From contig DGAD01000008.1 in assembly GCA_002382805.1 (NCBI GenBank), positions 62,001 through 126,000 of the forward strand: a stretch of 64,000 bases of DNA. Reading direction: 5' to 3'. The position numbers and the translations under genes are program-made. Below, one piece after another: positions 17,980 to 27,564 of the stretch (position 1 is its first letter; each line of letters starts with the position of its first letter). The stretch is from Clostridiales bacterium UBA4039 (GTDB lineage: Bacteria; Bacillota; Clostridia; Lachnospirales; Vallitaleaceae). The notes under the pieces are model-generated. The model was not told the DNA's origin, did no database searches, and was given only the letters and a program-made list of their open reading frames with translations.

Positions 17980-20532
17980 TTATTCATTCGTTGGTGATAA
18001 CATTTCATCTGTGTTTTTGAGCTGCTCATTCTCTTGTTCCGCATCTGACTCGGGTGCATTTGCTTTAGCTTTTAACGCTTCAAACTCTGCTTCACTTAGT
18101 AACATCTTACGCGGTTTGCTTCCTTCATCATCTCCTACATATCCGGCTTCATGGAGCTGGTCTAAAATTCGTGCCGCTCGATTATAGCCGACTCTAAAGC
18201 TTCGCTGAATCATTGAAGCAGATGCTTTTTGCTTTTTAACGCACAATTCCAATGCATCTTCAAATATTTCATCATAATCATCTGATTTTTTAGCCTCTTC
18301 CGATACGGCTTTATTAAGTTGATTCATGATTTTTTCATCATAGTCTTCTTTTTTCCGCTCTTTTAAGTAGCTCACTATGTTTTCTACTTCTTTATCTGAA
18401 ATAAATGCACCTTGAATACGTACTGGCTTTTGATATCCAACAGGATAAAAAAGCATATCACCTTTTCCGAGGAGTTTTTCGGCACCATTCATATCGATGA
18501 TTGTTCGTGAATCTACACCCGAAGAAACATTAAAAGCAATTCGAGATGGAATGTTTGCTTTGATGAGTCCCGTAATAACATCCACTGATGGGCGTTGTGT
18601 TGCAATAATTAAATGCAACCCTGCTGCACGAGCCATTTGTGCCAAACGACAAATAGCTTCTTCAACATCTCCAGCTGCCGCAACCATTAAGTCTGCAAGC
18701 TCGTCAACAATAATCACAATCTGAGGAAGCTTTTTCATTTCTTCTTTTTCAAGAACCATCTTATTATAACTTTTTATGTCCCTAACATTGGCTGCCGCAA
18801 AAAGCTTGTATCGGTCCAACATTTCTTGTACTGCCCAGTTTAATGCTCCCGCAGCTTTTTTGGGATCTGTAACGACAGGAATTAACAAATGTGGAATACC
18901 ATTATAAATCGATAACTCAACCACCTTAGGATCAATCATCAAGAGTTTAACATCCTCTGGTGAGGATTTGTATAAGATACTAGTAATAAGGGTATTAATA
19001 CATACGGATTTTCCAGAGCCTGTTGCTCCGGCAATAAGCAAGTGGGGCATTCGTCCAATGTCTGTGATAACAACTTTACCACTAATATCTTTTCCAAGTG
19101 CAAAAGCTACTTTGGATGGGAATTTTTCAAAAGCATCGCTATCAATGACTTCTCTAAAAAATACTGCAGCTTGATCCTTATTAGGTACTTCAATACCAAC
19201 AGCTGACTTTCCTGGAATTGGGGCTTCGATTCGAATACCAGATGCGGCAAGATTTAAAGCAATGTCATCAGATAAATTCACTATTTTACTTACTTTAACC
19301 CCTTGACTTGGTTGCAATTCATAACGTGTTACCGAAGGTCCTACCGACACATCAATCACTTTGGCATTCACACCAAAACTTGCTAATGTTTCTTCTAATT
19401 TTGTCGCACTTTCTTGTAAAAACGTAGTATCATTCTGTTTTTTCGCTAAAGGATTGGTCCTAAGAAGTTCAATCGGTGGTTTTAAATATGTTGCCGGTGT
19501 TTTTTTAATTTCCGAAAGGATTTCTTGTTCTATATTAACTTCTTCTGCTGGTAATTCTTCTGTTGGTGACGCTTGCGACGTCTGTTGAACCGCTTTTGGT
19601 TTTTGTATTTTTTTTGTTGATTCTTCCTGAAGTATAACATCGGAGGATACTTTTTCAACATAAAGATTCTTATTGGCTTCATCTTCAAACATCGGTTCTT
19701 GACCAATTGCTTCTGAGTCGATTGGTACATCTTCTACAGATGCAATCGTTGCTTTTAATAAATCAGCAACATTCTTTTTATTTTCTGGTTTTTTCTGTTT
19801 ATTTGTAGCTGCATCCAAGCTTGGGATTGCTTCTTGTTCTAATGCCTTCATCTCTTTTTGTTTTTCTTTTTGCTTTTCTCGTTGTGTGCTGATATTTTGT
19901 AGCTGTGCGCTGATAAATAAAATAAATCGCTTAATTGCACCTACAAGAAAACGGTATGATTTTTTAATGATAACGATAATGGATTTTTCAGTGATTCCTA
20001 TAAAAATAGACAGAAAAATAACAATCAGGACAAGTATCGTCGCAATTTTTCCAAGAAACTTCAAAAAGAAATCTCCAATAAGCCCTCCAATAAGACCACC
20101 CGCAATGTGATGACTGGAAGACAATTTAAAATACAGTGTTAATGAAGGAAAAAACGCCGTTGTCGTCTCATCATTAATGCGCACAAATAATTGTGGAAAC
20201 TCAACATAAATGACATGCGCTGTTACTGATATAAATATTATTGCCAAAAATGAAAGCAACAGTATCATATTTAACCGTTTATTTCCTTTGTTAAATGCTT
20301 TCATAAAAGAAGCTACAAAGATACCAATAGGTAAAATATAAGCACCTACTCCAAGAAGTCCAAAGAAAAAACTTCGAAAAAAGGCACCAATTATTCCACC
20401 ACCATTAAGATATATGCTCACCATTATAAATAATGCGAAAGCTAAGACCACCATGACAACAATTTCATATTGAACCATACTCAACGAAGTTGTTGCGGAG
20501 GGATGTTTTTGTTTTTTTGTTGTTCGAGCCAT
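17980..20532 (-). CDS. ftsK: DNA translocase FtsK/SpoIIIE
   Basis: The hexameric pump moves DNA through the division septum and activates XerCD. Four membrane helices lie within residues 1-190, then a charged linker (about 200-350), the alpha/beta motor with Walker A GATGSGKS near residue 501 and Walker [12 protein letters not shown], and the C-terminal gamma winged helix ([22 protein letters not shown]) that reads oriented KOPS/SRS sites. I use the start at 20532, with a GGGGA ribosome site and MARTTKKQ, giving 850 residues; the longer frame overlaps the aspartokinase gene. XerD is also in this window. Confidence 0.95.
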   Translation of the reverse strand: MARTTKKQKHPSATTSLSMVQYEIVVMVVLAFALFIMVSIYLNGGGIIGAFFRSFFFGLLGVGAYILPIGIFVASFMKAFNKGNKRLNMILLLSFLAIIFISVTAHVIYVEFPQLFVRINDETTTAFFPSLTLYFKLSSSHHIAGGLIGGLIGDFFLKFLGKIATILVLIVIFLSIFIGITEKSIIVIIKKSYRFLVGAIKRFILFISAQLQNISTQREKQKEKQKEMKALEQEAIPSLDAATNKQKKPENKKNVADLLKATIASVEDVPIDSEAIGQEPMFEDEANKNLYVEKVSSDVILQEESTKKIQKPKAVQQTSQASPTEELPAEEVNIEQEILSEIKKTPATYLKPPIELLRTNPLAKKQNDTTFLQESATKLEETLASFGVNAKVIDVSVGPSVTRYELQPSQGVKVSKIVNLSDDIALNLAASGIRIEAPIPGKSAVGIEVPNKDQAAVFFREVIDSDAFEKFPSKVAFALGKDISGKVVITDIGRMPHLLIAGATGSGKSVCINTLITSILYKSSPEDVKLLMIDPKVVELSIYNGIPHLLIPVVTDPKKAAGALNWAVQEMLDRYKLFAAANVRDIKSYNKMVLEKEEMKKLPQIVIIVDELADLMVAAAGDVEEAICRLAQMARAAGLHLIIATQRPSVDVITGLIKANIPSRIAFNVSSGVDSRTIIDMNGAEKLLGKGDMLFYPVGYQKPVRIQGAFISDKEVENIVSYLKERKKEDYDEKIMNQLNKAVSEEAKKSDDYDEIFEDALELCVKKQKASASMIQRSFRVGYNRAARILDQLHEAGYVGDDEGSKPRKMLLSEAEFEALKAKANAPESDAEQENEQLKNTDEMLSPTNE

Positions 20533-20548
20533 AGTACATTCCCCTTTA

Positions 20549-21745
20549 TTACAAATTAAAAGCCTGGTGTAAAGCCATAATTGCTTTTTCCATGTCTTTT
20601 TCATAAACCAAACATGCAATCGTACTTAATGAGTCTGCTGTTTGTAAAATTTCTATCTGTTCTTGTTTTAGTGCATGAATGATCTGAGCCATAACCCCTG
20701 GAACCCCTGTCATACGCTCACCAATAACGGTTACTTTAGCGCAGTCACGAATAAGACTATATGATAAGTCAAAAGATGTGATGACCTCAATTGCTGCAGC
20801 TTCACTGCTTAGTTCCGTTGTAAACACACTATGATCCGGAAAAATATTTATAATATCAATGGAGATTTTTTTCTGTGCCAATGCATTATAAAAAATATCC
20901 GTATCAAATGATCCATTGATTGTAAATTGTATCCGTTCAACCCGATGCGCAATTCCTGTGATCACTTTATTTGCATCGATTTCTCCAGTGTTTTGTGTAT
21001 CATAGTGGGTAATCTGCGTACCATTATGGTTAGAAAAAGTGTTCTTGATAACCAATGGGATCCCTGAACGTTTTGCAATTTCTACAGCACCCTTATGTAT
21101 GACCTTTGCACCAGAATCTGCCATCTGAAACACTTCATCATAGCTAATCATTTGAATAGATTTTGCCTGATTGCAGTATTTAGGGTCGGCTGTCATAATG
21201 CCATTAACATCCGTATATATTTCAACACACTTTGCATTTAATGCCTCCCCAATAACCGAAGCCGTTGTATCAGAGCCTCCTCGACCAATCGTTGTCACAT
21301 TATATTGGGGTGTTCTGCCTTGAAAACCGGCAATTACAGGGACAATCTTTTTCTCCAACAAAGCCTTCAAATATTCAGGGTCAATACCTATAATCTCTGC
21401 ATTGTTATATTGATCCGTTGTAATAATCCCCGCTTCACCACCGGTAACCGCAAGAGATTCTATGCCTTCTTGTTTTAATGTATTGGACATAACCACAGTG
21501 GATATGATTTCACCTGTGCTTATTAATAGATCTTTTTCCTTTGGACTGACCATGGCCTGTTGATGGCCGATAAGGGACATAAGCGTATCGGTTGAATAAG
21601 GTTCTCCAATTCTTCCCATTGCAGAAACCACCACAACGACCTGTTTTCCTTGATTTATTGTATTTTTAACAATGGATGCAACACGTTGTCGATTCTCCTT
21701 TGTTGCAACACTTGTTCCGCCAAATTTTTGTATGATTATTTCCAT
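20549..21745 (-). CDS. Aspartate kinase
   Basis: The enzyme phosphorylates aspartate, the first step to lysine, threonine and methionine. KFGGTS (residues 7-12), GGSDTTAS and the [10 protein letters not shown] loop are all present in the catalytic domain. Two ACT domains fill the C-terminal third (from about residue 265), giving 398 residues, so feedback inhibition by amino acids is expected. Which effector (lysine or threonine) cannot be read from the sequence, so no isozyme symbol is given. GAGGTGAACAG precedes the ATG. It is the first gene of the run to ftsK, 16 bp downstream. Confidence 0.94.
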   Translation of the reverse strand: MEIIIQKFGGTSVATKENRQRVASIVKNTINQGKQVVVVVSAMGRIGEPYSTDTLMSLIGHQQAMVSPKEKDLLISTGEIISTVVMSNTLKQEGIESLAVTGGEAGIITTDQYNNAEIIGIDPEYLKALLEKKIVPVIAGFQGRTPQYNVTTIGRGGSDTTASVIGEALNAKCVEIYTDVNGIMTADPKYCNQAKSIQMISYDEVFQMADSGAKVIHKGAVEIAKRSGIPLVIKNTFSNHNGTQITHYDTQNTGEIDANKVITGIAHRVERIQFTINGSFDTDIFYNALAQKKISIDIINIFPDHSVFTTELSSEAAAIEVITSFDLSYSLIRDCAKVTVIGERMTGVPGVMAQIIHALKQEQIEILQTADSLSTIACLVYEKDMEKAIMALHQAFNL

Positions 21746-21773
21746 CTGTTCACCTCGTATTTTGTCTTTAATT

Positions 21774-21802
21774 ACTATACCATAGCCCCTTTTAGATTAC
21801 AA
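21774..21802 (-). promoter_or_regulatory. Promoter of the aspartokinase-ftsK-fhs-folD-rimO-pgsA-cinA run
   Basis: Minus-strand TTGTAA (21802-21797), 17-bp spacer, TATAGT (21779-21774), 28 bp before the ATG. No lysine riboswitch fits in the short leader. Confidence 0.7.
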
Positions 21803-21854
21803 CTTTTTTGACTTTTCATTTTTTTGTCAACGGATAACGCCATAGACGTTTTTA

Positions 21855-21883
21855 TTGTTTTCCATGAATGAATATGTTATTAT
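21855..21883 (+). promoter_or_regulatory. Promoter of the CBS-ACT gene
   Basis: TTGTTT (21855-21860), 17-bp spacer, TATTAT (21878-21883). It diverges from the aspartokinase promoter about 70 bp away. Confidence 0.65.
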
Positions 21884-21907
21884 ATTAATATAATATAAGT
21901 TATAATT

Positions 21908-21926
21908 TTGGTTAACTATAAACCAA
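21908..21926 (+). repeat. Inverted repeat in the CBS-ACT leader
   Basis: TTGGTT-N7-AACCAA lies in the leader between the promoter and the AGATTGGAGG ribosome site. It could be an operator or a small hairpin. Confidence 0.35.
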
Positions 21927-21947
21927 CTTTAGATTGGAGGTATCATT

Positions 21948-22595
21948 ATGTATGTAGGCAATAAAATGATTACAGATATTATCTCGGTATCCCCGGACGC
22001 TTCGATTTCCCAAGCATTTCAAAAAATGCACGAACGTGGTGTCAGTCAACTTCCAGTTGTTCAAAACGGAAAACTTGTCGGATTAATTACCGAAACTTTA
22101 TTAAGTGAATTCACACCTTCAAAAGCAACCACACTTAGCATTTATGAATTAAACTATATCTTAGGTAAAACCAAGGTTGACTCTATTATGGAAAAAGATG
22201 TCATCACCTGTTCTGAAGATATGTTAATCGAAGAAGTTGCAAAAATAATGAATGCCAATGATATTAACATGGTTCCTGTTATTAACGACAACCAAACTTT
22301 AGTTGGGATCATTTCTCGATCTGATATTATTGAATCCTTTATTGAAATCACAGGCGCTATGGATCCAGGTGGATCTCGCATCACAATTAATTCAAAAGAT
22401 GAAGCCGGTAAGCTTGCTGAGATTTCTTCTATTATTAAAGACTATGGTGTGAATATTACCCACTTAACAAGTTTTAAAAACGCTTCAACAGATAACGCCG
22501 AAATCATCATTCGACTTAACACTCAAGATGTAACGCCAATTATACAAGCGCTTGAAAATAAAGGATATGAAATCATACGTATTGACCACAATTAA
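21948..22595 (+). CDS. CBS domain pair plus ACT domain protein (AcuB-like)
   Basis: Two CBS domains (residues about 1-60 and 78-133, with ISRSDII at the second) are followed by a C-terminal ACT domain (about 141-215, beginning RITINSKDEAGKLAEISSI). CBS pairs bind adenosine nucleotides and ACT domains bind amino acids, so this is a likely small-molecule sensor. It resembles AcuB, whose role is poorly defined. It has its own promoter, an optimal GGAGG site and its own terminator, and lies next to aspartokinase and the branched-chain amino acid transporter, consistent with amino-acid sensing. That link is inference. Confidence 0.85.
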   Translation: MYVGNKMITDIISVSPDASISQAFQKMHERGVSQLPVVQNGKLVGLITETLLSEFTPSKATTLSIYELNYILGKTKVDSIMEKDVITCSEDMLIEEVAKIMNANDINMVPVINDNQTLVGIISRSDIIESFIEITGAMDPGGSRITINSKDEAGKLAEISSIIKDYGVNITHLTSFKNASTDNAEIIIRLNTQDVTPIIQALENKGYEIIRIDHN

Positions 22596-22640
22596 TGGAT
22601 GATACCTATCTTTTATTCTTTTAATTCATCTTTATAAGCA

Positions 22641-22686
22641 AAGCAGATACCTTCCAATTCATTGGAAAGTATCTGCTTATTTTTTT
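22641..22686 (+). terminator. Terminator of the CBS-ACT gene
   Basis: A 17-bp stem with one mismatch (arms 22641-22657 and 22662-22678, loop TTCA) followed by seven T. It lies between the convergent CBS-ACT and livF genes; the opposite side lacks a clear T run, so it mainly serves the plus strand. Confidence 0.88.
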
Positions 22687-22695
22687 GTTTTATCT

Positions 22696-23397
22696 TTATC
22701 CTAAGTATGCTTGACGCACCCTATCATCATCAAGTAACTCTTTTGCATCACCTTCAATAATGACTTTACCTGTTTCTAATACATAAGCACGATTAGAGAT
22801 GGATAATGCTTTATGTGCATTTTGCTCTACCAAAAGAATAGTTGTTCCTAACGCATTGGTTTCTTCAATAATACTAAAGATCTCATCAACTAAAATCGGA
22901 GCCAGCCCCATAGAAGGTTCATCCATAAGCAAAATATCCGGTTTGCTCATTAACGCACGGGCAATCGCTAGCATTTGTTGTTCGCCTCCACTCATTGTTC
23001 CTGACAACTGTTTGTGTCGCTCTTTTAAACGTGGAAAACGAAGATACATTTTTTCGATATTTTCTTCAATTTCTTTTTTATCTTTACGTGAAAAAGCGCC
23101 CATAACAAGATTTTCATATACGGACATTTGTGAAAACACCCGTCGTCCTTCAGGTACTTGTGCTAGCCCTTTATATACAATTTGATCTGCTGCTACAGCA
23201 GTCAACTCTTCATCGTGTAATTTTATTGAACCTGTTTTAGGTTTAACCAAACCACTAATCGCATGGAGTGTCGTTGTCTTTCCGGCACCATTTGCCCCAA
23301 TCAAACTAACGATTTCTCCCTTTTTCACCTTAAAGTTCATGGATTTAATTGCATGTATCGCCCCATAATATACGTCTAAATCAGTAACTGTTAACAT
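22696..23397 (-). CDS. livF: Branched-chain amino acid ABC transporter, ATPase LivF
   Basis: LivF is one of the two ATPases driving uptake of leucine, isoleucine and valine. Walker A GANGAGKTT is at residues 34-42, the ABC signature is MSGGEQQML, and Walker B is ILLMDEPSMGLAP. YAPS-like end VRQAYLG matches LivF proteins. The 233-residue length is standard. It is the last gene of livK-H-M-G-F, 10 bp after livG. LivF versus LivG is decided by length and the C-terminal sequence. Urea or other amide transport by this family is a less likely alternative. Confidence 0.93.
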   Translation of the reverse strand: MLTVTDLDVYYGAIHAIKSMNFKVKKGEIVSLIGANGAGKTTTLHAISGLVKPKTGSIKLHDEELTAVAADQIVYKGLAQVPEGRRVFSQMSVYENLVMGAFSRKDKKEIEENIEKMYLRFPRLKERHKQLSGTMSGGEQQMLAIARALMSKPDILLMDEPSMGLAPILVDEIFSIIEETNALGTTILLVEQNAHKALSISNRAYVLETGKVIIEGDAKELLDDDRVRQAYLG

Positions 23398-23407
23398 AAA
23401 TCTCCTC

Positions 23408-24166
23408 CTAACTACCTAAGTATGCTTCGATGACTTTTGAATTATTTTTAATCTCATCCGGAGAGCCTTTTGCAATAATCATACCATAATCGATAACAAC
23501 TAACCGCTCACATATCCCCATAACAAGATTCATATCATGTTCAATCAATAGGATGGTGATCTTGAATTTATCACGAATAAAGTGAATGGTTTCCATCAAT
23601 TCTTTTGTTTCTTGCGGATTCATACCCGCTGCCGGTTCATCTAACAGTAGCAACTTTGGATCTGTGGCTAACGCTCGACAAATCTCTAGTTTACGTTGTT
23701 TTCCATAGGGTAGATTTTTAGCTAAATTATGTGCATCTGATTCCATATTAAACAATTTCAGTAGTTCTAACGCTTTTTCATGAATGCTCTCTTCTTCTTT
23801 CCAATATCTTGGAAGTCGAAAAATACCTTCAAATGTTGTATATTTCATGTCTTTATGAAAAGCAATTTTAATATTTTCTAATACAGATAAATCCGAAAAT
23901 AACCGTATGTTCTGAAAAGTTCGCCCAAGGCCTAGATTTACAATTTGATATGGTTTTTTCCCATTTGCCAATTGTCCGTCAATATATATTTCACCTTCTG
24001 TCGGCTGATAAACTCCGGTTAACATATTAAAAATAGTGGTTTTACCTGCACCATTGGGTCCAATAAGACCAACAAGTTCTCCCTTTTCAATCGTCACATC
24101 AAAATTACTAACTGCTCGTAAACCACCAAATGTAATTCCAATATCTTTTGTTTGCAACAAACTCAT
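23408..24166 (-). CDS. livG: Branched-chain amino acid ABC transporter, ATPase LivG
   Basis: The second ATPase of the LIV importer, 252 residues. Walker A GPNGAGKTT is at residues 36-44 and Walker B is LLLLDEPAAGMNPQET. The ABC signature region reads NLPYGKQRKLEICRAL, the relaxed LSGGQ form typical of LivG. The FGGLRAVSNF N-terminus is also LivG-like. It overlaps the livM stop by one base, indicating coupled translation. Confidence 0.94.
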   Translation of the reverse strand: MSLLQTKDIGITFGGLRAVSNFDVTIEKGELVGLIGPNGAGKTTIFNMLTGVYQPTEGEIYIDGQLANGKKPYQIVNLGLGRTFQNIRLFSDLSVLENIKIAFHKDMKYTTFEGIFRLPRYWKEEESIHEKALELLKLFNMESDAHNLAKNLPYGKQRKLEICRALATDPKLLLLDEPAAGMNPQETKELMETIHFIRDKFKITILLIEHDMNLVMGICERLVVIDYGMIIAKGSPDEIKNNSKVIEAYLGS

Positions 24167-25158
24167 TAGGCCACCCCTTTTCCAAATTTATTTTTTATTT
24201 TGATGATAAGGGCTCTAATACGCTCTGGTGTTTTGACTAAAGAAAACTCAGATCGTCCCAACAAGCCATCGGATTTGAAAATCATGAGTAAGATTAATAA
24301 GACTGCATATATAAGTAAGCGCAGTTCTTCATAACTATACAAAAATTCAGCCAGGGTTGCCAAAAAGACTCCTGCAACAATAGTTCCTGTAATGGAACCC
24401 ATTCCTCCAAAGACAACAATAATAAATAACTCTACCGAGAACATAAATTTAAACTTATCTGGGGTTAAGTATTGTTGATACATCCCAAAGCAAGCGCCAC
24501 CAACCCCTGCAATAAATGCGGATACAAAAAATGCATAAACTTTATAAAAAGTGGTTGGAACGCCGATAGATTCAGCTGCAATCTCATTTTCTCGAATAGC
24601 AATAATTGCTCGACCATGACGTGAGCGGATAAACAAAAATGCAAACGCAGTGACAATAACAAGCACAACAAATACATCCATTAGTGATGTGATTTTAGGG
24701 ATTCCTCGAAGACCTGACGCACCACCAGTAAGGGGGCGTAAGTTAATGATTGTATAACGAATCATTTCACCAAAACCTAGTGTAACGATGGCAAGATAAT
24801 CTCCTCTTAATCGGAGTGCTGGGATACCAATAATCAACCCAAACAGCCCGGCTACCATTCCTCCTACAAGAATTCCAGCAATCAAGGCTAAAGTATCTGG
24901 CAGTGCTATTGTCTTCACAAATAACGCTGCTGAGTATGCTCCTAACGCCATGAATCCTGCATGACCAAGTGCCAATTCTCCTAAAAATCCGGTGGCTATA
25001 TTTAAGCCGATAGCAACAATAATGTTTATCATCGCAAAAATCATGACACCTTCAAAGTAACTGTTGATCATATTCATTTGCATTGCAAAGAAAAGGATAA
25101 GATATGAAATCACAATAGCAATAATATTTACTCCATATTTTTTAGCAAAACTTTTCAT
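24166..25158 (-). CDS. livM: Branched-chain amino acid ABC transporter permease LivM
   Basis: A 330-residue integral membrane permease with many hydrophobic helices. Conserved LivM blocks include LALGHAGFMALGAY and the coupling-helix region IAIRENEIAAESIGV, which contacts the ATPases, and FSVELFIIVVFGGMGS. It pairs with LivH 10 bp upstream. A short basic C-terminal tail follows the last helix. Confidence 0.94.
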   Translation of the reverse strand: MKSFAKKYGVNIIAIVISYLILFFAMQMNMINSYFEGVMIFAMINIIVAIGLNIATGFLGELALGHAGFMALGAYSAALFVKTIALPDTLALIAGILVGGMVAGLFGLIIGIPALRLRGDYLAIVTLGFGEMIRYTIINLRPLTGGASGLRGIPKITSLMDVFVVLVIVTAFAFLFIRSRHGRAIIAIRENEIAAESIGVPTTFYKVYAFFVSAFIAGVGGACFGMYQQYLTPDKFKFMFSVELFIIVVFGGMGSITGTIVAGVFLATLAEFLYSYEELRLLIYAVLLILLMIFKSDGLLGRSEFSLVKTPERIRALIIKIKNKFGKGVA

Positions 25159-25168
25159 ATGCTATCAC

Positions 25169-26032
25169 CTACACTTTCTCTTTAACGTTCTTGCCAAATA
25201 GTCCTGTGGGTTTTACTAAAAGCACAATAATAAGCACTCCAAAGACAAATACATTTGCCCAACTCGAACTAATATATCCTTTAACAAAGGTTTCTATCGC
25301 TCCGATAACAAAACCGCCGACCATAGCTCCCGGAATAATTCCGATACCGCCTAACACAGCCGCTACAAAAGCTTTTAGTCCGGGCATAACACCCATATAA
25401 GGCTCAAGGTTTCCATAGTTAAGCGCATATAAGACACCACCAACAGCCCCTAAAGCCGAACCAATTGCAAAAGTCAGCGAAATCGTTCTATCCACATTAA
25501 TTCCCATAAGCTGAGCAGCATCACGGTCTTCTGATACAGCCCTCATGGCTTGTCCTGCTTTTGTTTTTTTGACAGTATATTCTAAAGCAATCATACAAAG
25601 TATGGTAATCGTCATTGTTAAAATTGTAATGTCGGGAAGATCAATATTACCGATAAGCTTAACCGGTGGCATGATTTTATCCGATGCACCAAATAAATAT
25701 TTAAATAGGTTGGACAAGAACATACTCATTCCTAAAGCGGTTATCAATGCGGATATACGTGGTGCTGAACGCAGTGGCTTATAGGCAATCCGGTCAATGG
25801 CCATACCTATCAAGGCACAAGCAAGCATGGAAAGTAAAAGCAACGGTATTAATGACATGGAAAAGGTCGTTGCCAAAAAATATCCCACGAAAGCTCCAAT
25901 CATCAAAATTTCACCATGAGCAAAGTTAATTAATTTTACAATTCCATATACCATGGTATATCCTAATGCGATCAAAGCATAAATACTTCCTACATTGAGA
26001 CTATTAATTATTTGATCTAAAAACTGTGTCAT
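25169..26032 (-). CDS. livH: Branched-chain amino acid ABC transporter permease LivH
   Basis: The second permease, 287 residues, with the LivH N-terminal pattern GSIYALIALGYTMVYGI and LINFAHGEILMIGAF. The coupling-helix motif MRAVSEDRDAAQLMGI and the AAVLGGIG block are intact. It follows the livK gene after a 199-bp gap that contains a strong hairpin, so its expression is probably set below that of the binding protein. Confidence 0.94.
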   Translation of the reverse strand: MTQFLDQIINSLNVGSIYALIALGYTMVYGIVKLINFAHGEILMIGAFVGYFLATTFSMSLIPLLLLSMLACALIGMAIDRIAYKPLRSAPRISALITALGMSMFLSNLFKYLFGASDKIMPPVKLIGNIDLPDITILTMTITILCMIALEYTVKKTKAGQAMRAVSEDRDAAQLMGINVDRTISLTFAIGSALGAVGGVLYALNYGNLEPYMGVMPGLKAFVAAVLGGIGIIPGAMVGGFVIGAIETFVKGYISSSWANVFVFGVLIIVLLVKPTGLFGKNVKEKV

Positions 26033-26169
26033 AAGTCAACCTCCTTGTTTATTTTCCATAGGATAAGATATCCTTTGTTTTTCAATAGAACAGGCTTAAA
26101 CAAACGATCTATTATCATATGCAATTCTTTTATTTGTATAACGCATTACTTTGATAAAGCAAATATTAA

Positions 26170-26205
26170 CATAACAAAAAGGGGAAGTTTCCCCCTTTTG
26201 TTATG
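26170..26205 (-). terminator. Hairpin between livK and livHMGF
   Basis: CATAACAAAA pairs with TTTTGTTATG around a GGGG/CCCC core, a stem of about 15 bp. It lacks a long T run, so it is either a partial terminator or a 3' stabiliser that keeps livK mRNA more abundant than the permease mRNA. The rest of the 199-bp gap shows nothing else. Confidence 0.6.
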
Positions 26206-26231
26206 CAAGCAATATCTACATTCTCACTAAA

Positions 26232-27386
26232 CTAATTAGATACTTTTGTCTCTAATGTAAATTCGCCATCTTTGATTGTAATAATGGATACTTCTTTAGA
26301 TATATCTCCATTTTCATCAAACTTAATGTGTCCGGTAACCGCATCTTGATCAGTATTTTTAATCTCATCGCGTACCGCATCTTTATCTGTGGATCCAGCT
26401 CTCTCCATTGCAGCTGCCACTACTTTTACTGCATCATAGCCTAAGGCCGCAAGAGCGTTTGGAACTTCATCATATTTTTCTTCATAAGAAGTAACAAAGC
26501 TTTGAACCACTTCTGATTCATCCGTAGTTGAGTAGTGGTTGGTGAAAAATCCACCTTCAGCATCTGCACCGTAGTCTGCCTGGATTCCATCCCATCCATC
26601 AACACCTACAAGAGTTGCATCTACACCTGCTTCTCCCAATTGTTTTGCAATCAGTCCGGCAACATTGTAATAATCCGGAATATAAATAATGTCCGCATTT
26701 AAATCAGAAATTTTTGAAATAATAGCTTTGAAATCATTATCTTCATTTGTATAACTTTCATTCGCCAAAACTTCCCCTGTGAAATTTTCTGTAAATGCTT
26801 CGGCTAAACCAATGGAATAGTCACTGCTCACATTTGTAAAAATAACTGCCGTTTTGGCACTTAGATTTTCCGAAGCAAATTTTGCACCCATAGCACCTTG
26901 ATAAGGATCCGTAAAACATACTCGATATACATATTCCATTCCAACTGTAACTTCCGCATTGGTTGCTGTTGGTGTAACCATAGGTATACCACGTTTATCT
27001 GCTTCTGGAGCAACAACAAGAGACGTACCACTGATAACAGGACCTACCAAAGCATCAATCTTGTCTTGATCTACTAGACGGTTAAATAAATTGATTGATT
27101 TTGTTGGATCCCCTTCATTATCATAATATGTTAACTCAAGGTCTCTTCCATTGACACCACCAGCTGCATTGATTTCCTCTATTGCTAGTTGGGATGCATT
27201 AAGAACAGCTTGTCCATAGACCGCCAAGTCACCGCTTGTTGGTGTTAGCATTCCTAATTTGATCGGTCCGTCTGTAGCACCAGCTCCTGAACTTGTATCA
27301 TCGTTAGTTGCCGTTTCTTTTCCGCATCCAGAAAAAAGCGATACGGTCATCATGAATACAAATAATAATGCAATAAATTTCTTCAT
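26232..27386 (-). CDS. livK: Branched-chain amino acid ABC transporter, substrate-binding lipoprotein
   Basis: The 384-residue protein starts with a lipoprotein signal (FVFMMTVSLFSGC, lipobox Cys near residue 21), then a short Ser/Gly linker and the Leu/Ile/Val-binding periplasmic-protein fold (IKLGMLTPTSGDLAVYGQAV near the start, LNASQLAIEEINAAGGVNG next). In a monoderm it is tethered to the outer face of the membrane and delivers substrate to LivHM. It is first in the liv operon behind a strong promoter. Exact ligand (Leu, Ile, Val or other) is not readable. Confidence 0.93.
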   Translation of the reverse strand: MKKFIALLFVFMMTVSLFSGCGKETATNDDTSSGAGATDGPIKLGMLTPTSGDLAVYGQAVLNASQLAIEEINAAGGVNGRDLELTYYDNEGDPTKSINLFNRLVDQDKIDALVGPVISGTSLVVAPEADKRGIPMVTPTATNAEVTVGMEYVYRVCFTDPYQGAMGAKFASENLSAKTAVIFTNVSSDYSIGLAEAFTENFTGEVLANESYTNEDNDFKAIISKISDLNADIIYIPDYYNVAGLIAKQLGEAGVDATLVGVDGWDGIQADYGADAEGGFFTNHYSTTDESEVVQSFVTSYEEKYDEVPNALAALGYDAVKVVAAAMERAGSTDKDAVRDEIKNTDQDAVTGHIKFDENGDISKEVSIITIKDGEFTLETKVSN

Positions 27387-27418
27387 TTTTTCAGTCCACC
27401 CTTCGTAACTTTAATATT

Positions 27419-27445
27419 ATATAATTTTAATGTGCTAAATTATAT
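27419..27445 (-). promoter_or_regulatory. Inverted repeat at the livK transcription start
   Basis: ATATAATTT-N9-AAATTATAT lies immediately downstream of the livK -10 box, from about +1 to +26. The position suits a repressor operator, but the repeat is AT-only and could be chance. Confidence 0.35.
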
Positions 27446-27450
27446 TTGCA

Positions 27451-27479
27451 ATTATACACTTTTTTTCTTGCAAAATCAA
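27451..27479 (-). promoter_or_regulatory. livK promoter
   Basis: Minus-strand TTGATT (27479-27474), 17-bp spacer, perfect TATAAT (27456-27451). Confidence 0.78.
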
Positions 27480-27506
27480 TAGAAATCTATCGATTTCATT
27501 CGAGCA

Positions 27507-27535
27507 TTGCGTTTAAAGTGTGAAAATGCTATACT
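27507..27535 (+). promoter_or_regulatory. rqcH promoter
   Basis: TTGCGT (27507-27512), 17-bp spacer, TATACT (27530-27535), 29 bp before the ATG at 27565. It diverges from the livK promoter. Confidence 0.7.
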
Positions 27536-27564
27536 TTACTTTACATATATGGAAGGAGAATCAT

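Noticed and set aside
21746..21800. A lysine riboswitch before the aspartokinase gene
   Set aside because: A promoter sits about 30 bp from the start codon, leaving no room for the ~170-nt aptamer.
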